Assembly: GCA_947447985.1 (NCBI GenBank) | Contig: CANFLX010000020.1 | Location: 1 to 45,363, forward strand | Length of the DNA: 45,363 nucleotides | From: Comamonadaceae bacterium | GTDB lineage: Bacteria; Pseudomonadota; Gammaproteobacteria; Burkholderiales; Burkholderiaceae_C | Direction: 5' to 3' | Shown: one piece after another, positions 10,047 through 17,493 of the stretch | Layout: every line of letters begins with the position of its first letter | Position numbering within the stretch: the first letter of the stretch is position 1 | Made by a program: the position numbers and the translations under genes | The notes under the pieces: model-generated | What the model was told of the DNA's origin: nothing | Seen by the model: the letters and a program-made list of their open reading frames with translations, nothing else | Databases searched by the model: none

Positions 10047-10052
10047 AATGTA
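10047..10052 (-). promoter_or_regulatory. Candidate -10 element of the pstS promoter
   Basis: TACATT on the minus strand (four of six consensus bases) starts exactly 10 bases after the PHO-box repeat. That is the spacing expected where PhoB replaces -35 recognition. It would place the transcript start near 10040 and leave a leader of about 30 bases before pstS. Confidence 0.5.
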
Positions 10053-10062
10053 CGAACTATTT

Positions 10063-10079
10063 GTGACAAAAACGTGACA
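10063..10079 (-). promoter_or_regulatory. PHO box of the pstSCAB-phoUBR operon
   Basis: On the minus strand the 17 bases read TGTCAC, five bases, TGTCAC: two perfect direct repeats with an 11-base period. This is the layout of PhoB-binding sites (consensus CTGTCAT-A/T-rich-CTGTCAT). It lies 54 bases before the pstS start codon with a -10-like hexamer 10 bases downstream. PhoB binding is inferred from the pattern and from the adjacent pst-pho genes. Confidence 0.85.
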
Positions 10080-10137
10080 TAAAAGAGGTCACAGCCTTCC
10101 GGACGCTGAAAAACCAATGCTCTCGCACGGCGGCTCT

Positions 10138-10154
10138 TGTCACATTTCTGTCAC
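10138..10154 (+). promoter_or_regulatory. PHO box of the fasciclin lipoprotein gene
   Basis: On the plus strand a second 17-base repeat reads TGTCAC, five bases, TGTCAC, again with an 11-base period. It faces away from the pstS box, 58 bases from it. A -10-like TATCGT begins 10 bases downstream at 10165, the same geometry as at pstS. It lies 45 bases before the fasciclin-domain gene, which therefore looks like a member of the Pho regulon. Confidence 0.82.
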
Positions 10155-10198
10155 TTAATGGTCTTATCGTAGCGCCTTTCTAACAGGAGCTTTTGACC

Positions 10199-10699
10199 AT
10201 GTTCACAACCAAATCGTTTGCAATGGCCCGCCGTGCCACCCTTGGCGCTGCTTTGACTTTGCTGGTCGCTGCCTGCGCTGCGCCCCAAAAACCTGTCAGC
10301 GTGGCCGAAACCATCGCCAAGACGCCTTCTTTGAGCACGCTGAGCGGCCTGATCACCTCCGCCGGCCTGAGCAATGACTTGCAAGGCACTGGACCTTTCA
10401 CCGTGTTTGCACCCAACAACGACGCCTTCAAGGCGGTCAAACCCGCCACCATGGAAGACCTGGCCAAGCACCCCGCCAAGCTCAAAGACCTGTTGATGTA
10501 CCACGTTTTGCCCGTCCAAGCGATGGCCAAAGACGTGAAGAACAGCACCGTCAAAGCACTCAACGGCGAACCCTTGGCCCTGTCCAAAGCTGGTGACTTC
10601 GTGACGGTGGAGAACGCCGCCGTGGTACAGGCCGACATCGTGGCCTCCAATGGCGTGGTGCACATTGTGGACACCGTCATGACCTCGACCAAGAAATAA
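10199..10699 (+). CDS. Fasciclin-domain lipoprotein, probable Pho regulon member
   Basis: This is a 166-residue secreted protein with one fasciclin (FAS1/BigH3) domain, a fold usually linked to adhesion or matrix and surface interactions. The N-terminus is basic (RR), then hydrophobic, and ends in the lipobox VAAC with the lipid-bearing cysteine at about residue 26, so it is probably membrane-anchored. FAS1 landmarks follow: GPFTVFAPNNDAF, the YHVLP motif and the closing NGVVHIVDTVM. The ATG at 10199 has an AGGAGC ribosome site 8 bases upstream; a TTG two codons earlier is unlikely. It diverges from pstS and carries its own PHO box and terminator. The cellular role and its link to phosphate are unknown. 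Confidence 0.9.
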   Translation: MFTTKSFAMARRATLGAALTLLVAACAAPQKPVSVAETIAKTPSLSTLSGLITSAGLSNDLQGTGPFTVFAPNNDAFKAVKPATMEDLAKHPAKLKDLLMYHVLPVQAMAKDVKNSTVKALNGEPLALSKAGDFVTVENAAVVQADIVASNGVVHIVDTVMTSTKK

Positions 10700-10754
10700 G
10701 ACGACTGCTACGCAGCGTCCGCAGGCTTTCGAAACAAAGCCCCAGACGCTTAGC

Positions 10755-10780
10755 AAGCCCAGCTTCGGCTGGGCTTTTTT
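10755..10780 (+). terminator. Rho-independent terminator after the fasciclin gene
   Basis: A perfect 9-bp stem (AAGCCCAGC at 10755-10763 with GCTGGGCTT at 10768-10776) closes a stable TTCG tetraloop and runs into six T. It insulates ppx from the PHO-box promoter upstream. Confidence 0.95.
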
Positions 10781-10859
10781 GTGGCCGGTGAAAATGGGGT
10801 GGTGCACCGTGCGCTTGGTGCTATCCTTGGATCGCCAAATTGTATAAACCGTTTTTTCA

Positions 10860-12362
10860 ATGACTTCAGAACACCGACTTGCCGCGATCGATTTGGGCTC
10901 CAACAGCTTTCGCCTTGAAATTGGCGTGCTGGACCATGGCGAGTTTCAACGCACCGAGTACATCAAAGAAACGGTGCGCCAAGGCGCAGGGCTGGACGGC
11001 GACCGCAACCTGACCCAGCCCGCCATGCAAAACGGTTGGGACTGCCTGGCACGCTTTGGCGAACGACTGGCCGGCTTTGCCCCTGCGCAAGTGCGCGCCG
11101 TGGCCACCCAAACCCTGCGCGAGGCGCGCAACCGCGATGCATTTTTAGAGCGTGCCAACGCGGTGTTGGGTTTCCCGATTGAGGTCATTTCCGGGCGCGA
11201 AGAGGCCCGTCTGATCTACCAGGGCGTCTCCCACACCCTGCCTGCCTCCGATGAGCGCCGTTTGGTCATCGACATTGGTGGGCGTTCGACCGAGCTGATC
11301 CTGGGCCAGGCCTTCAAGCCCCGGGTCATGGAATCTTTTCGCGTGGGCAGCATTGCCTGGTCGACGCGCTATTTTTCAGACGGCCAATTCACCCGCAAGG
11401 CCTTTGAAATTGCCGAAATCGCCGCCAAAGCCGTGTTGGACGAAGCGATTGACGCCTACCACCCCAGCCATTGGGACGTCGCCTATGGCTCGGCCGGCAC
11501 CGTGGGCGCCATCCGCGATGTGCTCGAAGCGTCCGGTTGGCCCCAGGGTTCGATCACGCAAGACGGACTGGACTGGCTGCTCGACAAACTCATCACCGCA
11601 CAGAGCACCGATCGGGTCAAACTGCCAGGCTTGCGGGAAGACCGAAAAGCCGTCATTGGCGGCGGCCTGAGCATTACCCGGGCTTTGTTCAGCCTGCTGG
11701 GGATCGAATCCCTCCACAGCACCGATGGTGGTTTGCGCCATGGGCTGCTGTGCGAGCTCAGTGGCAACACCGACAACACCAGCGACCTGCGACTGAAAAC
11801 CGTCCTGCGCCTGGCCACCAAGTTCGGCGTGGACCGCGTGCACGGCGCGCGGGTGGGCAAGGTTGCTGCTGCCCTGTTTGAACAGATTGAAAAAGCCCGC
11901 GCGAACGACAAACCCGACGAATCGGAACGCAGTGTGCGCAAGATCAAATGGGCCGCGGAACTGCATGAAATCGGCAGCCACATTTCGCACAGCGACTACC
12001 ACAAGCATGGCGCCTACATCTTGGACAACGCCGACGCCATGGGCTTTGCGCTGCCTGAACTGCACCGTCTGAGCCTGCTGGTGCTGGGGCACCGCGGCAA
12101 GTTGCGCAAAATAGAGGCCGATTTGTCGAATGACGAATTGCGCGCGCAATTGCTGGCGCTGCGCCTGGCCGTGATCTTGTGCCATGCGCGGCGCGATCCC
12201 GATATGTCCGGTGTGCGCATCACCGCCCTGCACCATGGCAAGCTGCAATTGCATTGCGCCAGCCAATGGGCTCAGGAATACCCCCAATCCGCCTACCTGT
12301 TGCGCGAAGAGGCCTTGGCCTGGCAAAAAACCCCCTGGCCTTTGGATTTTGTGGAGCACTAA
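10860..12362 (+). CDS. ppx: Exopolyphosphatase / GppA family phosphatase
   Basis: Ppx removes terminal phosphates from inorganic polyphosphate; the same family also converts pppGpp to ppGpp. The 500-residue product has the two actin-like lobes: the phosphate-binding loop AAIDLGSNSFRLEI at residues 8-21, ATQTLREARN, SGREEARLIYQGV, and the second phosphate loop VIDIGGRSTELILG. An HD-like helical C-terminal region follows (EIGSHISHSDYHKHGAYIL). The length fits full-size Ppx rather than short forms. It lies between the Pho operon and ppk but on its own transcript, with an ATG at 10860 and the fasciclin terminator just upstream. Whether it prefers polyphosphate or pppGpp cannot be settled from sequence alone. 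Confidence 0.95.
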   Translation: MTSEHRLAAIDLGSNSFRLEIGVLDHGEFQRTEYIKETVRQGAGLDGDRNLTQPAMQNGWDCLARFGERLAGFAPAQVRAVATQTLREARNRDAFLERANAVLGFPIEVISGREEARLIYQGVSHTLPASDERRLVIDIGGRSTELILGQAFKPRVMESFRVGSIAWSTRYFSDGQFTRKAFEIAEIAAKAVLDEAIDAYHPSHWDVAYGSAGTVGAIRDVLEASGWPQGSITQDGLDWLLDKLITAQSTDRVKLPGLREDRKAVIGGGLSITRALFSLLGIESLHSTDGGLRHGLLCELSGNTDNTSDLRLKTVLRLATKFGVDRVHGARVGKVAAALFEQIEKARANDKPDESERSVRKIKWAAELHEIGSHISHSDYHKHGAYILDNADAMGFALPELHRLSLLVLGHRGKLRKIEADLSNDELRAQLLALRLAVILCHARRDPDMSGVRITALHHGKLQLHCASQWAQEYPQSAYLLREEALAWQKTPWPLDFVEH

Positions 12363-12460
12363 AGGCAGCCGTTGTGCGCTGACCTTTGCCTCTGTTCCGA
12401 AAACGATATAAACTGTATGTACTGTTTTTTCGCAACCTGAACGAAAGAGGATGAGCAACC

Positions 12461-12928
12461 ATGGCCAAAACCGAATCCACCACTGCGCCCGCAATCACCG
12501 CTGCGGCTGTGAAAACCCCCGCTGCGAAAAAGCCCGTCGCACGCCCTGCAGCGGCGCGCAAGACGCCTGCAAAACGCGCCCCCGTGGCAAAGAAAGTAGC
12601 GGCCAAGCCAGCGCTCGCTGCCAAGAAAGTGGCCAAACCTGCAACGCCTGCGGTGAAACCTGCTGCCGCACCCGCAGCCTTGGCAGACGCCAAAAACGCC
12701 AAAGAGAAAAAGCACAAACTGGTGCGTGACAGCATCACGGTGCCCAAAGCGGAATACCAAGTGCTTGAGGCCATGAAGCACCGTGCCGCGCAGCTCAAGG
12801 TCATGGTGAAAAAGACCGAGCTCATACGCGCAGGCATGAAGCACCTGGCGACCCTGCCAGACGCGGTGTTTTTGGCAGCCATCGCGGCTGTGCCCAGCCT
12901 GAAGACGGGCCGCCCCGCAAAAAGCTAA
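12461..12928 (+). CDS. Histone H1/AlgP-like basic protein with RHH-like C-terminal domain
   Basis: The 155-residue product has two parts. Residues 8-80 are a low-complexity Ala/Lys/Pro tail with repeated AAKK, KPA and KKVA units, like eukaryotic H1 tails and Pseudomonas AlgP; such tails bind DNA and other polyanions. Residues 86-135 are ordered: a short strand (RDSITVPKAEY), then two helices (QVLEAMKHRAAQLK and KTELIRAGMKHLATL), a pattern resembling a ribbon-helix-helix DNA-binding unit. The ATG at 12461 follows a purine-rich AAAGAGG ribosome site. A TATAAA lies at 12407-12412. The gene lies between ppx and the convergent sixA, whose stop is five bases away. Domain assignment of the C-terminal part is inference; nucleoid or polyphosphate binding is likely but unproven. 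Confidence 0.8.
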   Translation: MAKTESTTAPAITAAAVKTPAAKKPVARPAAARKTPAKRAPVAKKVAAKPALAAKKVAKPATPAVKPAAAPAALADAKNAKEKKHKLVRDSITVPKAEYQVLEAMKHRAAQLKVMVKKTELIRAGMKHLATLPDAVFLAAIAAVPSLKTGRPAKS

Positions 12929-12933
12929 GGTCC

Positions 12934-13413
12934 TTAGACCAAATCCGGCGAGAGGACTGCCAACACGGTCACCTCGCTGACCGCTTCGCGTTCCCGCAAG
13001 CGCAGCCACCATACTGCGCCTTTTTTCACGCTGCATTCCCCAGCCGACATGCCCAACAGACGGGCAGCGGTCTGCCCCAGGGTGGGCTGGTGCCCCACCA
13101 CCAAAACGCAGCCGCTTCCTGTTGTCCAGTGGGCCACCTCCAGTAGATCGTCCACACCGGCCAATGGCGCCAATCCTGCGTGGGTCTTGTATTTGCGCTC
13201 CAACGCCTGCGCGGTTTGGTCTGCACGCATGGCGGGGCTGGCAATCACTTTGGTGCTGGCGGGCAGTTGACGGTCCAGCCAGGCGCCCATGCGGTGCGCC
13301 TGCTTTTCACCGCGCGGCGTCAAGGTGCGCAGCATGTCGTCGCCCACCAATTCCAGGTCAATCGCCTCAGCGTGGCGCCACAGCACCAGATCCAGGGTTC
13401 TATCCTTTGGCAC
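12934..13413 (-). CDS. sixA: Phosphohistidine phosphatase SixA
   Basis: This belongs to the histidine phosphatase superfamily (branch 1, SixA subgroup), which removes phosphate from phosphohistidine in phosphorelay or phosphotransfer proteins. The catalytic RHA motif is at residues 13-15 (VLWRHAEAID), a second arginine lies in SPAMRADQTA, and the second catalytic histidine in LVVGHQPTLGQ. The length of 159 is typical. Its start overlaps the end of ppk by 14 bases, so it is the last gene of the olsB-ppk-sixA operon. The direct target is unknown. Confidence 0.93.
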   Translation of the reverse strand: MPKDRTLDLVLWRHAEAIDLELVGDDMLRTLTPRGEKQAHRMGAWLDRQLPASTKVIASPAMRADQTAQALERKYKTHAGLAPLAGVDDLLEVAHWTTGSGCVLVVGHQPTLGQTAARLLGMSAGECSVKKGAVWWLRLREREAVSEVTVLAVLSPDLV

Positions 13414-15526
13414 GGCTTGGCCTTTCTGTGCCGTAACGCACCATCAAGGCCGCTTGCGCGCTGTGGCCGCCGGTGGTGTTGTGGGACGCCAATTGGTAGC
13501 TGCCATCGGCCTGCATGTCCCAGGCGTCGACGCCGTCGTGCAAATAGGCCAGCAGGCACTCGTCGATCAAACGCTGGCGTTGCGCGGGGTCTGTGACTGG
13601 CCAGGCCACTTCCACGCGGCGCACCATGTTGCGGTTCATCCAGTCCGCACTCGACAGATACAGGCTCTCCTGCGTGCCTTGGCGGAAATAAAACACGCGG
13701 GAGTGCTCCAAAAACCGGCCTATCACCGAGCGCACCCGGATGTTGTCGCTCACGCCGGGCACTTTGGCGGGCAGCATGCAGGCGCCGCGCACGATGAGGT
13801 CAATCTTGACGCCTTGGCGGCCGGCATGCATCAGGGCCTCAATCAAGTCAACGTCGGTCAGGGCGTTCATTTTGAGCACGATGCGACTGGCCTGGCCCCG
13901 CGCTGCGGCCTGCGCCAGGGCGGCGATTTTGCGCACCAGGTTGGTATGCAAGTTAAAGGGCGCCAGCCACATCTTTTGCATGCGGGGCAATCGGCTTTGG
14001 CTGGCCAGGTGCACAAACACATGCTCCATGTCCAGCGTGAGCCCCGCGTCTGCGGTGAGGTGGCTGACATCGGTGTACAGGCGTGCGGTACGGGCGTTGT
14101 AATTGCCCGTGGACAAATGGCCGTAGCGCTGCAATCTATTGCCTTCACGCCGGGTGACCAGCAGCATCTTGGCGTGGGTTTTCAGGCCCACAACGCCATA
14201 CACCACCTGGGCGCCGATGGACTCCAGCATCTCCGCCCAATTGATGTTGGCCTCTTCATCAAAGCGCGCCTTGAGCTCCACGACCACGGTCACTTCTTTG
14301 CCCCTGCGCACGGCCTCGCGCAGCAAGTCCATCATGGCCGAGTCGGTGCCCGCGCGGTAAATGGTTTGCTTGATGGCCAGAACCTTTGGATCGTTGACCG
14401 CAGCGCGCAAAAAGGCCAGCACGCCGTCAAAACTCTCAAAAGGCAGATGAAAGACGATGTCTTTCTGTTTGAGCTGCTCAAAGAGGTTGGCCGAAGAATC
14501 CAACTGGCGTGGAAAACTGGCTTTGAACGGTGCGAAACACAATTCGGGCCGATCAATCAAATCAATCATCTGCGTCAAGCGCACCAAGTTCACAGGGCCC
14601 GAGACCCGGTACAAGGCCTGCGCAGGAAGGTCGAACTGCTTGAGCAGAAAGTGCGCCAAATGCTCGGAACAACTGGCCGACACTTCCAAGCGCACGGCCT
14701 CGCCATAGTGGCGATGCACCAGGCCCTGGCGCAAAGCGGTCCGCAGGTTTTGAACGTCGTCCTCATCCACCGACAAGTCCGAATGCCGTGTGACGCGGAA
14801 CTGCGAAAACTGGTCCACCGTGCGACCGAGGAACAGGTCATCCAAATGCGCACGGATCACGCTGGTCAACGCCACAAAAACGGCCTTGCCGCCCGACAGT
14901 TTGTCCGGCATGCGAATAATGCGCGGCAAGACCCGTGGCACCTTGACGATGGCAATCTCATTGCTGCGGCCAAACGCGTCATGGCCACTCAGGCGAACAA
15001 TGAAGTTCAGCGCCTTGTTGGCCACTTGCGGGAAGGGGTGTGCAGGGTCCAGGCCCACCGGAATCAGCAAGGGCCGCACTTCACGCAAAAAGTACTGGCG
15101 CACCCACCGCCGCTGTGCGGCATTGCGCTCGCCGTGCGAGATGATTTGAATGCCCTGCTCCTGCAAGGCCGGTAGCAGTACGTCGTTGTACAAGGCGTAC
15201 TGCCGATCAACCAGCTGGTGCAAGGCCTGGGAGAGGCGTTCAAAGGATTCAACCGTGTAGCTGCCTTCCCGGTCGTCAGAGCGCTGTGCCGTCAAATGGG
15301 GTTCGGCACGCACCTCAAAAAACTCGTCCAAGTTCGAAGACACGATGCACAAAAAGCGCAGCCGCTCCAGCACCGGTACGTCGGTGCGGGTAGCCCAGCT
15401 GAAAACGCGTTCGTTGAAGGCGACCAGACTGTGATCGCGGTCCAGCAAATGCAGGCGGTTGGCGTCATGAAACGCCTTGGAGGTCGCCCACAACGCCGCA
15501 TCGTGCGAAGGAACAGGTACTGTCAT
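13400..15526 (-). CDS. ppk: Polyphosphate kinase 1
   Basis: Ppk reversibly moves the gamma phosphate of ATP onto inorganic polyphosphate. The 708-residue product carries the N-terminal helical domain (SSNLDEFFEVR at about 63-73), the head domain, and two phospholipase-D-like C-terminal domains. The autophosphorylated histidine is His451 in GLKTHAKM, and the second conserved histidine is His470 in RYGHLSTGNYN; their 19-residue spacing equals that of His435/His454 in E. coli. The ATG at 15526 is 52 bases after olsB. sixA overlaps the 3' end. Co-transcription with olsB is inferred from spacing and strand. Confidence 0.97.
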   Translation of the reverse strand: MTVPVPSHDAALWATSKAFHDANRLHLLDRDHSLVAFNERVFSWATRTDVPVLERLRFLCIVSSNLDEFFEVRAEPHLTAQRSDDREGSYTVESFERLSQALHQLVDRQYALYNDVLLPALQEQGIQIISHGERNAAQRRWVRQYFLREVRPLLIPVGLDPAHPFPQVANKALNFIVRLSGHDAFGRSNEIAIVKVPRVLPRIIRMPDKLSGGKAVFVALTSVIRAHLDDLFLGRTVDQFSQFRVTRHSDLSVDEDDVQNLRTALRQGLVHRHYGEAVRLEVSASCSEHLAHFLLKQFDLPAQALYRVSGPVNLVRLTQMIDLIDRPELCFAPFKASFPRQLDSSANLFEQLKQKDIVFHLPFESFDGVLAFLRAAVNDPKVLAIKQTIYRAGTDSAMMDLLREAVRRGKEVTVVVELKARFDEEANINWAEMLESIGAQVVYGVVGLKTHAKMLLVTRREGNRLQRYGHLSTGNYNARTARLYTDVSHLTADAGLTLDMEHVFVHLASQSRLPRMQKMWLAPFNLHTNLVRKIAALAQAAARGQASRIVLKMNALTDVDLIEALMHAGRQGVKIDLIVRGACMLPAKVPGVSDNIRVRSVIGRFLEHSRVFYFRQGTQESLYLSSADWMNRNMVRRVEVAWPVTDPAQRQRLIDECLLAYLHDGVDAWDMQADGSYQLASHNTTGGHSAQAALMVRYGTERPSRAKG

Positions 15527-15578
15527 TCAAACCACTCTCTAGCAGGGTGCAAAGCGCCTACTTTAGCGGGTGAATGTG

Positions 15579-16388
15579 TCAGGCACCCAAAAAGTGCTTG
15601 CGGTAGCGCAATGGCATGTCGGCCAGGCGCATCATCATGGGCAAATCGGCGGAATTGAAGTCCGGATCCCAGGCCGGGGCACCCAGCACCTTGGCCCCCA
15701 GCCGCAGATAGCCTTTGATCAGCGCAGGCGGCTCCACTGCAAGCGTGGTGTCCAGACGGTCCACGGGCAGGGGCAGGCGGGGACGCACCTGGTGCTCAAT
15801 CGATGCCAGGTGGCTGATTTTGAGCTGCTGCCAAATGCTGGCCGCCACGTCGCCGCAGACCATGCCGTTGTGCAGCATCGGGATGCTGGCGCAGCCGATC
15901 ATGGTGTCAAGCCGGTTGCGTGCCATGAATTCGGCGAGTGCAGTCCACAGCGCCATGATCACGCCGCCATGGCGATGGTCGGGGTGCACGCAGCTGCGAC
16001 CCAGCTCCACCATGCGCTCGCGCAAGCCGCGCAAGCGTGTCAGGTCAAACTCGGTGTCGCTGTACGTGCTTCCCACGCGCTCGGCTTGCACCGGGGTGAG
16101 CACGCGGTAGGTGCCAATCACCTGCTGGCTCGCTGTATCGCGCACCAACAAGTGCTCGCAGTAGTTGTCGAACAAATCGATGTCGTGACCGGCCAAGGGG
16201 GTCGTCAGACGCGCGCCCATTTCGGTTGCAAACACATCAAAGCGCAGTCTTTGCGCGGCACGCACTTCGTCTTGGTGGCGTGCCCACGACACCGAAATGG
16301 CGGCGGCTCGTGGCACTGCCATGTTGATGTGTGGCGCAACACGCTCTTGCTCCACACCAAAAACCGCTGACTGTCCCGTCAATTCCAT
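15579..16388 (-). CDS. olsB: OlsB-like GNAT acyltransferase (ornithine lipid synthesis)
   Basis: The 269-residue product belongs to the GNAT-fold acyl-ACP transferases of the OlsB/hemolysin-like group, which attach a 3-hydroxy fatty acid to the alpha-amino group of ornithine, the first step to phosphate-free ornithine lipids. Visible landmarks are the substrate region RFDVFATEMGARL, the core strands YRVLTPVQAER, ELGRSCVHPDHRHGGVIMALW, and the C-terminal family signature FNSADLPMMMRLADMPLRYR. The partner OlsA is not in the window. In several bacteria ornithine lipids are made under phosphate starvation, which fits this locus and a PHO-like repeat upstream. OlsB is the best match, though another acyl acceptor is possible. 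Confidence 0.78.
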   Translation of the reverse strand: MELTGQSAVFGVEQERVAPHINMAVPRAAAISVSWARHQDEVRAAQRLRFDVFATEMGARLTTPLAGHDIDLFDNYCEHLLVRDTASQQVIGTYRVLTPVQAERVGSTYSDTEFDLTRLRGLRERMVELGRSCVHPDHRHGGVIMALWTALAEFMARNRLDTMIGCASIPMLHNGMVCGDVAASIWQQLKISHLASIEHQVRPRLPLPVDRLDTTLAVEPPALIKGYLRLGAKVLGAPAWDPDFNSADLPMMMRLADMPLRYRKHFLGA

Positions 16389-16455
16389 GTTTCACTCCGT
16401 CCATACAGCAAGGCTGCGATGGCTCTCAAGTGTGCGAAACACCCATTTCAATTTG

Positions 16456-16472
16456 GTGACATGCCTGTGAAT
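16456..16472 (-). promoter_or_regulatory. PHO-box-like repeat upstream of olsB-ppk-sixA
   Basis: On the minus strand the bases read ATTCAC, five bases, TGTCAC. The second half matches the TGTCAC repeat of the pstS box and the first matches four of six bases, with the same 11-base period. It lies 68 bases before the olsB ATG. No convincing -10 hexamer stands 10 bases downstream, so this is a weak candidate PhoB site. Confidence 0.4.
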
Positions 16473-16599
16473 ATTTTTTGAATTTTGCGAGTCCGTTGCG
16501 TGTCAGTGTCATAGGCACGACGCCATGGCTGGCTATCATGTTCCTGCAGTGCGAGCGCTTGTTTAGACAGGCTCCTCCCCCCAACTACTTCTATCAGCC

Positions 16600-17493
16600 A
16601 TGACTTCACAAACCGCAGGCGATGCGCAGCCCCCGGTACCTGACTCCACGGTACGTTCCTTCGCGGCCACCCTGCTGCCAGACCAGCGCCAGGCATTGAC
16701 GCTGCTGCGCGCGCAGGCGCGAGAGGTGCTGCCCGCGCACTGCATTGCCTTTTGTTGCGGCTCCGAATTGCTGGGGCACTTGTTGCCATCGCACGCTCTG
16801 GAGTTAGCCGCTGTGCTGCCCAACGCGACGCTGCATGACGGAGCCTTGGTGTGGCAGGCCCCGCACAGCGGCAGCGTCGAACGCAGTGTGCAATTGCAAG
16901 CTACGCTGTGCGAACTGCGAGACCGTGGACGGATGGGCGGCTGGCGCAATGAAGATTTCTGTTTTTACCTGGACCGCGAAACAAGGCCTGACCCGATGCA
17001 CAGCGCGTTTTTGCAGATCGAGCGCGCGGCCTTTCGCTACCTGGGCATGATGAGCCACGCAGTCCATATCAACGGTTTTACGCCGGACGGTCGCATGTGG
17101 TGCGGGCAGCGCAGCAGCAGCAAGGCGACCGACCCCGGCTTGTGGGACAACATGACCGCCGGGGGCCTGAGCGCTGGCGAAAGCCTGGAATCCTGCGCGG
17201 TACGCGAACTGTGGGAGGAAGCAGGATTGCGAGACCTTGACCCCAGCACGCTTCGCTGCGCAGGGCATGTGCGCATCTCGCGCCTCACGCCGACCGGTTG
17301 GCATGACGAGACGCTGCACATTTACAACCTGCAACTTCCCGACGATTTTGTGCCCTCGAACCAAGATGGCGAAGTACAGGCTTTCGCCTGCCTGTCCGCC
17401 GCGCAGGTGCTTGCGGGTATCGCCGATGGACAATGGACTTCTGACGCCGCGCTGGCGATTGCGCAAGGCGTGCTTTACTCTTCCGATCTATGA
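16600..17493 (+). CDS. Nudix hydrolase with N-terminal DUF4743 domain
   Basis: The 297-residue product has an N-terminal DUF4743-type region (about 20-135, with WRNEDFCFYLDRE) followed by a Nudix domain. The Nudix box runs at about residues 188-210 and fits GX5EX7REUXEEXGU fully (GGLSAGE ... RELWEEAGL). The preceding HINGFTPDGRMWCGQRS strands are typical of the group related to the Nudix part of fungal thiamine pyrophosphokinase Tnr3. Such enzymes act on oxidised thiamine diphosphates in yeast and plants; the bacterial substrate is not established. The stop codon overlaps the next gene's ATG (ATGA), so the two are coupled. Confidence 0.88.
   Translation: MTSQTAGDAQPPVPDSTVRSFAATLLPDQRQALTLLRAQAREVLPAHCIAFCCGSELLGHLLPSHALELAAVLPNATLHDGALVWQAPHSGSVERSVQLQATLCELRDRGRMGGWRNEDFCFYLDRETRPDPMHSAFLQIERAAFRYLGMMSHAVHINGFTPDGRMWCGQRSSSKATDPGLWDNMTAGGLSAGESLESCAVRELWEEAGLRDLDPSTLRCAGHVRISRLTPTGWHDETLHIYNLQLPDDFVPSNQDGEVQAFACLSAAQVLAGIADGQWTSDAALAIAQGVLYSSDL

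Noticed and set aside
12412..12427. A CTGTATGTACTG stretch before the H1-like gene resembling a LexA box
   Set aside because: The spacing between the CTG and a following CAG half-site does not fit; there is no CAG half-site.
12574..12690. Repeated AAGAAAGT/GCCAAG units that look like a short tandem repeat or array
   Set aside because: They are the codons of the Lys/Ala/Pro-rich tail of the H1-like protein, in frame, without regular spacers.
13289..15175. Plus-strand open frame of 628 codons opposite ppk
   Set aside because: The translated product has no motif and a skewed His/Gln/Val composition; ppk on the other strand has all catalytic residues.
16501..16512. TGTCAG-TGTCAT tandem upstream of the Nudix gene as a possible PHO box
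   Set aside because: The repeats are directly adjacent (6-base period) instead of 11 bases apart.
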